A stretch of DNA of 18,228 nt, taken from positions 1 to 18,228 of the forward strand of contig JACMKY010000709.1 in the NCBI GenBank assembly GCA_014379925.1, given 5' to 3'. Of the stretch, positions 1-7,932 are shown piece by piece (position 1 is the first letter of the stretch; each line of letters begins with the position of its first letter). The stretch is from Cytophagales bacterium (GTDB taxonomy: Bacteria > Bacteroidota > Bacteroidia > Cytophagales > ES-bin-26). Below the pieces are notes generated by a model. The model had not been told where the DNA came from. It ran no database searches and saw nothing but the letters and a program-made list of their open reading frames with translations. A program made the translations under genes and the position numbers.

Positions 1-78
1 CTCTGCTCCGACGAAGCCGCCTTCATCACCGGCACCAACTACCCCATCGACGGGGGATTCATCACCCTGAACACGTAG
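1..78 (+). CDS. SDR-family oxidoreductase, C-terminal end only (partial)
   Basis: Only the last 25 codons and the TAG stop are present; the start lies left of the window. The peptide contains SDEAAFITG, then Y and DGG (YPIDGG). This is the usual C-terminal signature of classical short-chain dehydrogenases/reductases, where the S-D-x-A-x-F-I-T-G stretch closes the NAD(P)-binding Rossmann fold next to the substrate pocket. The cofactor motif (TGxxxGxG) and the catalytic Tyr-x-x-x-Lys are not in view, so substrate and cofactor cannot be named. Family assignment is strong for so short a piece; any finer function would be a guess. It is followed at once by the heptamer repeat array. Confidence 0.8.
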   Translation, partial: LCSDEAAFITGTNYPIDGGFITLNT

Positions 79-80
79 GC

Positions 81-178
81 GGGTAATGGGTTGCAGGTTA
101 CGGGTTGCAGGTTACGGGTTGCAGGTTGCAGGTTGCAGGTTACAAGTTGCAGGTTACGGGTTACAAGTTGCAGGTTGG
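81..178 (+). repeat. Heptamer tandem array, 14 units of RGGTTRC
   Basis: Read in sevens from base 81, the units are gggtaat, gggttgc, aggttac, gggttgc, aggttac, gggttgc, aggttgc, aggttgc, aggttac, aagttgc, aggttac, gggttac, aagttgc, aggttgg. Register is kept with no indel over 98 bp. Variation is almost only purine transitions at positions 1, 2 and 6, and every unit but the first has GTT at positions 3-5. It starts 2 bp after the SDR stop codon. No spacers or dyads are present, so it is not a CRISPR. Confidence 0.9.
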
Positions 179-363
179 GTGGATCGGCTGGTGTTATGAC
201 CGTGCAAAAGAAGAAAGAAAAAGCGGAGGAAAAAATAGGCAGTGAACAGTAAACCGTAAACAAGGAACCATTCCCGGTAGGTAATCGGCGTTAGAACGGT
301 TCTGATCGCCCGCTTTCCACTTCCGACATCTAACTTCCAGCCCTTCACTTCCCGCTAATCCTC

Positions 364-384
364 CCTAACTTGCAACCTGCAACC
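364..384 (-). repeat. Inverted copy of the heptamer repeat (3 units)
   Basis: The bases cctaact, tgcaacc, tgcaacc are, on the minus strand, two perfect GGTTGCA units and one degenerate AGTTAGG unit. They belong to the same family as the array at 81-178 but in opposite orientation, and end 8 bp before the kinase start codon. The pair could fold a transcript of the spacer into a long-range stem. Confidence 0.75.
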
Positions 385-392
385 TTCTACCC

Positions 393-1073
393 ATGGCTTT
401 ACACGTAATCTCCGTCGGGGGTTCTTTGATTGTGCCGGATCAGATCGACATTCTGTTCCTGGAATCCCTGAAGCAGTTCATCATCAAGCGGATCGAAAAG
501 GGCGACCGGTTCATCCTCATCTCCGGGGGGGGCCGCATTGCCCGCAAGTACCAGGAGGCTGCCGCGCACGTGAGCGGCATTGACGACGAAGAGAAGGACT
601 GGCTCGGTATTCACTCCACGCGGCTCAACGCGCACCTGCTCCGCACGATCTTCAAGCTGCACGCCAATCCCCGCATTTTCAAGAACTTCGACAAGGATGA
701 AATCAAATTTGAAGAAAAGGTTTTGATCGGGGCGGGCTGGAAGCCCGGCTGGAGCACCGACTACATTGCCGTGCTGCTGGCCAAACGATACGGAGCCAAA
801 TCGGTCGTGAACCTTTCCAACATCGATTACGTGCATTCGGAAGACCCCCGGGTCAACCCGGAAGCCAAGAAGTACGAGACCATCACCTGGAAGGAGTTTC
901 GCGAAATCGTGGGCAACAAGTGGGACCCTGGCATGTCGGCCCCGTTCGACCCGATCGCCAGCCGCGAAGCCGAAGGCCTGGGCCTGAAAGTGGCCATCAT
1001 GAACGGCCGCAACTTCACCAACCTCAACGACTACCTCGACGGCCGGAAGTTCAAGGGCACGCTGATCAAATAG
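393..1073 (+). CDS. Amino-acid-kinase-family protein, archaeal-type UMP kinase-like
   Basis: 226 aa. The family transfers phosphate from ATP to a carboxylate, carbamate or nucleoside phosphate; this protein most resembles the archaeal-type UMP kinases (UMP to UDP). Visible motifs are the N-terminal VGGSL (residues 8-12, phosphate-binding loop), ISGGGRIAR (43-51, second Gly-rich loop), GAGWKPGWSTD (113-123, nucleotide/UMP region), NLSNIDYV (140-147) and WDPGMSAPFDPIA (177-189). The Gly-rich loops and the N-x-x-x-I-D-x-V segment are typical of the fold. It is about the usual length. The ATG at 393 was chosen because the beta strand with VGGSL must start within the first few residues. The alpha/beta hydrolase begins 8 bp after its stop, suggesting co-transcription. 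Most bacteria carry the distinct bacterial PyrH, so this may be an extra copy or act on another phosphate acceptor. Fold assignment is firm; UMP as substrate is inference. Confidence 0.8.
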   Translation: MALHVISVGGSLIVPDQIDILFLESLKQFIIKRIEKGDRFILISGGGRIARKYQEAAAHVSGIDDEEKDWLGIHSTRLNAHLLRTIFKLHANPRIFKNFDKDEIKFEEKVLIGAGWKPGWSTDYIAVLLAKRYGAKSVVNLSNIDYVHSEDPRVNPEAKKYETITWKEFREIVGNKWDPGMSAPFDPIASREAEGLGLKVAIMNGRNFTNLNDYLDGRKFKGTLIK

Positions 1074-1081
1074 AAAAACGG

Positions 1082-1855
1082 ATGAGCCTGGCACACCGAA
1101 AAACCGGGGAGGGCGCGGTGGTCGTATTCCTCCACGGCTTCTGCGAGAACAAAGACCTCTGGCGCGCGTTCGAAGCCCGCTTGTCCGCCCAGTTCCAAAC
1201 CATCGCCCTGGACCTGCCGGGCTCCGGCGAAAGCGGAGCCAATACCCGCTACCAAAGCGTGGAAACCATGGCCGAGGAAGTGAACCGGACGCTGGAAGCC
1301 GAACGGATCGGCGAGTGCGTGGTAGTGGGCCATTCGATGGGTGGGTACGTGGCGCTGGCCCTGGCCGATCTACACCCGCAACGCCTGCGCGGCCTGGGTC
1401 TTTTTCACTCCACCGCCTACGCCGACCACGGGGAGAAGAAAAATACCCGCAACCAAACCATCGATTTCATCCAAAAGGAGGGATTGGACCCTTTTCTGGA
1501 AACCTTCGTTCCGCCCCTGTTCTACGAGGGAAGGCGGGCGGCGATGGCCGATCGGATTGCGGCCTACCGCGCGCTGACCCGACAGACCCCCGTGGCTACC
1601 GCCGTAGCCACCACCCTGGCCATGCGCGACCGCCCCGACCGCCGCCACGTGCTGGAAAGGGCTGATTTCCCCGTCCTGTTCATCGCGGGCCGGGACGATA
1701 CCGCCCTACCGTTGGAAGCCAACCGGGATCAGTTCTGGCTGCCCAAAAACTGCACGGTGCACGTGCTGGCCGAAACCGGGCACCTGGGCATGTACGAGCG
1801 GGAGCCGGAAACGCTGGCGATGGTTGAGGGGTTTGCGCGGCGGGTGCTGGGCTGA
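1082..1855 (+). CDS. Alpha/beta-fold hydrolase
   Basis: 257 aa, soluble, with no signal peptide. Visible motifs are the oxyanion HGF (residues 18-20), DLPGSGES (44-51), the nucleophile elbow GHSMGG (83-88, Ser85), the acid in GRDD (Asp205 or Asp206) and the catalytic His in ETGH (His234), so a complete Ser-Asp-His triad is present. A cap of about 60 residues (about 115-185) sits between the core strands. The arrangement fits the large class of esterases, lactonases and C-C hydrolases; the substrate cannot be read from sequence. The ATG at 1082 was chosen over an upstream in-frame start at 920: the upstream part overlaps the kinase gene and looks like an out-of-frame shadow, while MSLAHRKTG leads directly into the first strand. 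It lies 8 bp after the kinase stop, probably one operon. Confidence 0.9.
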   Translation: MSLAHRKTGEGAVVVFLHGFCENKDLWRAFEARLSAQFQTIALDLPGSGESGANTRYQSVETMAEEVNRTLEAERIGECVVVGHSMGGYVALALADLHPQRLRGLGLFHSTAYADHGEKKNTRNQTIDFIQKEGLDPFLETFVPPLFYEGRRAAMADRIAAYRALTRQTPVATAVATTLAMRDRPDRRHVLERADFPVLFIAGRDDTALPLEANRDQFWLPKNCTVHVLAETGHLGMYEREPETLAMVEGFARRVLG

Positions 1856-2270
1856 CCACCCAACGGGCCGAAGCCGGGACTGCCGCCTGACCGGCAACGG
1901 GCGTGGATCGGTTGCCGCTGTCCGCTTGAATGCGTTGAAAAAGTACAGGCAAAGTGAAAAAGTCTAAAAACAGTCCGGATCACCCCTTTTCGACGGAGAA
2001 GGGGTAAAAAACCGTTTATGGCCCCGTGATCAAGCCCCGGGGTTTCCGCAGCGCAGCACCTGGGCGTACGCCGGGGTTGTCCGCCTGGATTTTTTGGCCC
2101 AATCCCACCTGACCCGGCGGCTCACCTTTGCCTCTTAATGAGGAATTAATGAAGATTTTTCATTGATTCGCTTGTTCGTTGACGAAACCGGGGGTTCAAG
2201 TCCGGCGGCGTTGGTTGAACGAGTGGCCGAAGCGACCAAGTGAAAACCCGTAGAAAAACCGGTTGACTCC
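1856..2270. other. Intergenic region between hydrolase and response regulator
   Basis: This 415 bp stretch has no credible gene. It holds a direct repeat TGAAAAAGT at 1936-1944 and 1955-1963 (19 bp apart), a strong hairpin at 1982-2005, a CCCCGG (2035-2040)/CCGGGG (2071-2076) complementary pair around a GC-rich segment, and an AT-rich tract near 2131-2164 with two small dyads: CCTC-ttaat-GAGG (2131-2143) and AATGAA-gattt-TTCATT (2148-2164). The AT-rich tract is the likely promoter/control zone for the two-component operon, but no clean TAnnTTTG element was found. Confidence 0.55.
1982..2005. other. 10-bp hairpin downstream of the hydrolase gene
   Basis: ACCCCTTTTC, loop GACG, GAGAAGGGGT: a 24-nt dyad with ten pairs, one of them a T-G wobble. 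It lies 126 bp after the hydrolase stop. It is followed by an A-run (aaaaaa) rather than a T-run on the plus strand, so it is not a canonical terminator for the upstream operon. It could stabilise an mRNA 3' end or be part of a larger RNA. Confidence 0.45.
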
Positions 2271-2651
2271 ATGGAAATTACCAGTGATGAATTGATTTTT
2301 CTGGTGGACGACGATCCGTCGATCCTCGCCATTTTAGAACACTATTTCCGCCGAAAGGCGTTTGGACGCATCATGAAGTTTCCCGACGGAGAGAGCTGCG
2401 TGGCTCACCTGTCCCTTCAACCGCGGCTGGTCGTCCTGGATCACCACTTGAGTCTCCGGGAAGATTCCCTGAACGGTTTCGACGTCTTCAAGCTGATCAA
2501 GGACCTTCACCCGCTTACGAAAGTGGTGATGATGAGTGCCCAGGAAGACAACCGCTTGGTCTTGCAGATGATCAAGCAGGGGGTGGTTCACTACGTCGTC
2601 AAGGACACGGCCATGATGCAAGCCCTGGAGGAAGTGATGGAAGAACTGTAG
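2271..2651 (+). CDS. Single-domain response regulator (receiver only)
   Basis: 126 aa, one CheY-like receiver domain with no output domain. Key residues are all present: acidic cluster Asp13-Asp14-Asp15 for Mg, phospho-acceptor Asp57 in VVLDHH, switch Ser89 in MMSAQ, aromatic Tyr108 and Lys111 in YVVKD. Such stand-alone receivers either signal by protein contact or serve as phosphate shuttles or sinks in a phosphorelay. It is followed after 60 bp by a hybrid kinase with a C-terminal HPt domain, on the same strand, so the most direct reading is that this receiver takes phosphate from that HPt (inference). The ATG at 2271 starts seven residues before the first beta strand, as expected. No Shine-Dalgarno is visible, normal for the phylum. 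Confidence 0.9.
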   Translation: MEITSDELIFLVDDDPSILAILEHYFRRKAFGRIMKFPDGESCVAHLSLQPRLVVLDHHLSLREDSLNGFDVFKLIKDLHPLTKVVMMSAQEDNRLVLQMIKQGVVHYVVKDTAMMQALEEVMEEL

Positions 2652-2711
2652 AATGCCCGCCATTCGTGCGTCAACCGTCGGGCAACCCGCGTTTGGAGGG
2701 AACGAAACGTT

Positions 2712-5553
<2,842 letters not shown>

Positions 5554-5564
<11 letters not shown>

Positions 5565-5577
5565 GGGGATGTTTTTT
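5554..5577 (+). terminator. Weak terminator-like hairpin at the end of the hybrid kinase gene
   Basis: TCCC (5554-5557) pairs with GGGA (5566-5569) around the kinase stop codon and is followed two bases later by six Ts (5572-5577). The stem is only 4 bp, so this is a weak candidate. Its location, in the 27 bp between two convergent genes, is where a terminator is needed. Confidence 0.3.
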
Positions 5578-5591
5578 GGCGGGGCACCGTG

Positions 5592-6650
5592 TCAACGCGG
5601 AGGAGTCGGGAGCAACGCGCGTGGTTTCCCGGCGGTTGCCCATTCCACGAGCAGCCGGGCACTTTCCGCCGGGTGATCGCCGGCCAGGGACAGTTGGAAT
5701 ACGGTCTCGGGGTTGCGTTGCGAAAGGCCGTAGAGGTAGGCCCTGTCGTAGTAGTCGAGCGTGATTTCGGCCACGCGGGCGTATTCTCCCGCTTGAAGGG
5801 CCTCCATCGCCCGTTGGAAGTTGAGTCCGCCCAGCCGCTTCTCAATCCGCTGCGTGGCCGCCTTCAGCGAGGCGGGTTCGAAGTGCGCGTATTCCTTCAC
5901 CAGCCGCCCAACGCGCTGGGATTGGGGCACGTCCACGAACGCCACCGGGGCCGCCCGCATCTGGGTCCAGAGGGCGGGGGGGAGGGTGACCGAGCCGATG
6001 GTCTTGCTCTCGTCTTCCACCCACACGCGGCGACCCGGGTCGAGTTCCGACCAGGCCCGGTGCAGGCCGTTTTCGAACTGTTCCGTCGTGGGTTGCACCG
6101 GCTGACCCAAGGCCCCGAACGAGGAGCCTTTGTGGTGCGCCAGGCCTTCCAGGTCCAGCACCTGCTCGCCCAGTGCCGCCAACTCCTTGAGGATGTCAGT
6201 TTTGCCGCTGCCGGTCTTGCCGCCCAGCACCAGCAGGGGCAGGGGTTGGTTGAACCGCTGCAACACTTCGTTCCGGTAGGCTTTGTAACCTTTTTGCAAG
6301 GTAGCTACCCGCAAGCCGGTGGTAGTCAGCAGCCAGGCGAAACTACCGCTCCGCATGCCGCCGCGCCAGCAGTGCACCAGCACCGCGCCGTTGGAGGCCA
6401 CCTTGCGCGACCGCTTGGCAAAATCGGCCAGCTTGGGTCCCACGATTTCCAGACCCAGCACGATCGCCGAGTCTTTGCTGACCTGCTTGTAGCGCGTACC
6501 GACTTTTGCCCGTTCTTCGTCGCTGAACAGGGGAATGTTGACCGCCCCCGGCACGTGACCTTGGGCGAACTCCCCGGGCGAGCGCACGTCGATGACGGGC
6601 AGAACGCGGGCCTGCTCGAGGAAATCGGGAACGGGAAGGGAAGGAATCAT
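5592..6650 (-). CDS. mnmH: tRNA 2-selenouridine synthase MnmH (SelU/YbbB)
   Basis: 352 aa. MnmH converts 2-thiouridine at wobble position 34 of certain tRNAs to 2-selenouridine, through a geranylated intermediate, using selenophosphate from SelD. Visible: an N-terminal rhodanese domain (about 5-125) with IDVRSPGEF, GHVPGAVNIPLF and the catalytic Cys94 in VHCWRGGMRSG; then a P-loop domain with GGKTGSGKT (143-151) and conserved downstream blocks such as EDESKTIG (212-219). Length matches the family. The start at 6650 (MIPSLPV) was chosen because the in-frame extension to 6815 reads through CGCAAAG repeats and gives a repetitive peptide (RTLRNSLRTLRNP). No selD is visible in the window. The assignment is firm. 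Confidence 0.95.
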   Translation of the reverse strand: MIPSLPVPDFLEQARVLPVIDVRSPGEFAQGHVPGAVNIPLFSDEERAKVGTRYKQVSKDSAIVLGLEIVGPKLADFAKRSRKVASNGAVLVHCWRGGMRSGSFAWLLTTTGLRVATLQKGYKAYRNEVLQRFNQPLPLLVLGGKTGSGKTDILKELAALGEQVLDLEGLAHHKGSSFGALGQPVQPTTEQFENGLHRAWSELDPGRRVWVEDESKTIGSVTLPPALWTQMRAAPVAFVDVPQSQRVGRLVKEYAHFEPASLKAATQRIEKRLGGLNFQRAMEALQAGEYARVAEITLDYYDRAYLYGLSQRNPETVFQLSLAGDHPAESARLLVEWATAGKPRALLPTPPR

Positions 6651-6675
6651 GCGGTAGGCGGGGCTGGATGGGTTA

Positions 6676-6703
6676 CGCAAAGTTCGCAAAGAATTCCGCA
6701 AAG
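6676..6703. repeat. CGCAAAG short repeats (3 copies) upstream of mnmH
   Basis: CGCAAAG occurs at 6676-6682, 6685-6691 and 6697-6703, at spacings of 9 and 12 bp. It lies 25 bp upstream of the mnmH start, within its probable leader (as CTTTGCG on the coding strand). A related but degenerate version is seen at 11036-11073. Confidence 0.7.
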
Positions 6704-6847
6704 TCCGACCAGCCCGCCATTTTACGCGCGGACCGCGACAACCCTTGGAAATCCCTCCTGATTGGGTTGGATCCCCGTTTTCAATTATTCTCCGTTGGAT
6801 ACGTATGGATTTCACCCAGTGGAAGCATCACGGATGCACAACGAATC

Positions 6848-6855
6848 TACCTTTG
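6848..6855 (+). promoter_or_regulatory. Candidate -7 element TACCTTTG for the DUF4349 gene
   Basis: TACCTTTG matches the Bacteroidota -7 consensus TAnnTTTG and lies 26 bp before the chosen ATG, which would give a leader of about 20 nt. No convincing -33 TTG is found at the usual spacing, so confidence is low. Confidence 0.3.
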
Positions 6856-6881
6856 TCTTCGTACCTCACTCCCTTCCATCT

Positions 6882-7784
6882 ATGCGCCCGTTCGTATTGC
6901 TCGCGTTGTTTTCGTTCGTTCTCCCGGCTTGTAACCAAGCGGGTCCCAGTCACTTCCAGGGCGGCAACCCGGAAAATTCGGAAAACACGGCTTCCGCTCC
7001 CGCGGCAAGAACCGCCGCCAAAGAAAAGCAATCCGCTGACTCCGAATCTGCTTCCTTGGTACTCTCTAATGCGCCACCATCGGCCAGTCTGGTGGCGAAT
7101 CCTTCCCTGGCGCAAGACAAAATAGCGACCCAGATCATCAAGCACGCCAACGTCCGGTTTCAGGTGGCGGAACTGGCGAAGAGTATGCAGGCGGTTGGGC
7201 AGGCGGTGAAGGGGGCGGGCGGCTACGTTTCTTCCTCCGAGGAAGCCCGCGGCAACGGCGAGTTGTCGGCCAACGTGGCCATTCGGGTACCCTACGATCA
7301 GTTCGAAAAGTTGCTGGACGACCTGGTCCGGCAATCCACCTTCCTCAATACCAAAAGTATTACCTCCGAAGACGTAACCGAACAATTCGTCGACATCCAG
7401 ACGCGGCTGAAAACCAAGAAGGAAGCCGAGCAACGCTACCGGGAAATACTGAAACAGGCCCGGACAGTAAAAGAAGTTCTGGAGGTGGAAGAACAACTCC
7501 GGACCATCCGCGAGGAAGTGGAAGCGCAGGAGGGGAGGTTGAAGTTTCTCGGCGACCAGGTTCGCTACAGCACCATCCGCCTGGAAATGTACCAGCCAAT
7601 CGCCTACCAGTCCGAGCCCGAGATCGGCTTTCTCAGCCAACTGTTCCGCGGAATCGGCCAAGGGTGGTCGGGCTTCCTCACTTTCGTGGTGGGTCTGGTG
7701 AGCATCTGGCCCTTTTTGCTGTTGCTGGCCGGCGGGGGGTGGCTGGTTCGTCGGTGGTTGGGAAACCGGCGGGTGTCGGCGTGA
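6882..7784 (+). CDS. DUF4349 domain-containing lipoprotein
   Basis: 300 aa. The N-terminus MRPFVLLALFSFVLPAC is a lipoprotein signal peptide with lipobox LPAC and lipidated Cys17. A low-complexity linker follows (about 20-80), then the DUF4349 region (about 83-240) containing HANVRFQV, a glycine turn (AGGYVSSSE), VAIRVPYDQF and a charged helical segment (about 170-225) likely to form a coiled coil. A hydrophobic helix (about 263-288) followed by Arg-rich WLVRRWLGNRR ends the protein, with the arginines placed to remain cytoplasmic. The family is common in Bacteroidota and Firmicutes; its function is not known. The ATG at 6882 was chosen because the signal peptide begins there; an in-frame ATG at 6762 would add 40 residues with no signal features. 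Having both a lipobox and a C-terminal anchor is slightly odd, and the lipobox may simply be a signal-peptidase site. Confidence 0.85.
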   Translation: MRPFVLLALFSFVLPACNQAGPSHFQGGNPENSENTASAPAARTAAKEKQSADSESASLVLSNAPPSASLVANPSLAQDKIATQIIKHANVRFQVAELAKSMQAVGQAVKGAGGYVSSSEEARGNGELSANVAIRVPYDQFEKLLDDLVRQSTFLNTKSITSEDVTEQFVDIQTRLKTKKEAEQRYREILKQARTVKEVLEVEEQLRTIREEVEAQEGRLKFLGDQVRYSTIRLEMYQPIAYQSEPEIGFLSQLFRGIGQGWSGFLTFVVGLVSIWPFLLLLAGGGWLVRRWLGNRRVSA

Positions 7785-7793
7785 GGAGGAATT

Positions 7794-7803
7794 GAATGTC
7801 GAA
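7794..7803 (-). repeat. Inverted copy of the GACATTC heptamer
   Basis: GAATGTCGAA is the reverse complement of TTCGACATTC, the core of the heptamer array at 7882-7930. It starts 10 bp after the DUF4349 stop. Copies of the unit therefore lie near both ends of this 148 bp convergent spacer, in opposite orientations. Confidence 0.6.
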
Positions 7804-7807
7804 CCGC

Positions 7808-7841
7808 GCGGCGGACCGAGAAGAACCGCAGCGGCGGACCG
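7808..7841. repeat. Direct repeat GCGGCGGACCG (2 copies)
   Basis: The 11-mer occurs at 7808-7818 and 7831-7841, 23 bp apart start to start, embedded in a purine/GC-rich phrase (agaagaaccgca, caaggaacgcc). It sits between the two oppositely oriented heptamer motifs of the same spacer. Confidence 0.65.
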
Positions 7842-7852
7842 CAAGGAACGCC

Positions 7853-7882
7853 GAATTTCGAAGGGTTGAATTCCTTTTTTTT
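7853..7882 (+). terminator. Candidate terminator after the DUF4349 gene
   Basis: GAATT (7853-7857) pairs with AATTC (7869-7873) around an 11-nt loop. After one C come eight Ts (7875-7882). The stem is short and AT-rich, but the U-tract is the longest in the window apart from two T7 runs upstream of genes, and it is placed between two convergent genes. Confidence 0.4.
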
Positions 7883-7930
7883 CACTTCGACATTGGACAT
7901 TCCTTGTTGGACATTCGACATTCCTTCCCC
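7882..7930 (+). repeat. Second heptamer array, consensus GACATTC, 7 units
   Basis: Read in sevens from 7882: tcacttc, gacattg, gacattc, cttgttg, gacattc, gacattc, cttcccc. Three units are perfect, one has a single change, and three are degenerate, but the register of seven is kept. The array ends 2 bp before the TonB receptor stop codon. The sequence is unrelated to the 81-178 array; period and placement are the same. Confidence 0.75.
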
Positions 7931-7932
7931 TC

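Larger units (their letters stand above)
79..392. other. Intergenic spacer with repeat array, no gene
   Basis: This 314 bp spacer separates the SDR stop from the kinase start. It opens with the heptamer array at 81-178 and closes with inverted copies of the same heptamer at 364-384. Between them are A-rich sequence (about 200-265) and a pyrimidine-rich stretch with three CTTCC words (about 318-350). Open frames here on the minus strand read straight through the heptamers and give a repetitive peptide, so they are not credible genes. No clear TAnnTTTG element or factor-independent terminator was found. Confidence 0.7.

Noticed and set aside
81..178. CRISPR array or telomere-like repeat
   Set aside because: Units are 7 bp with no spacers or dyad, and there are no cas genes nearby. 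Contiguous tandem heptamers in the middle of a contig between genes fit neither.
2186..2240. tRNA-like words: ggttcaagtcc (T-loop-like) and gagtggccgaag (D-arm-like)
   Set aside because: The five-base T-stem does not pair beyond two bases, the order is wrong (T-like before D-like), and no acceptor stem or anticodon arm can be drawn.
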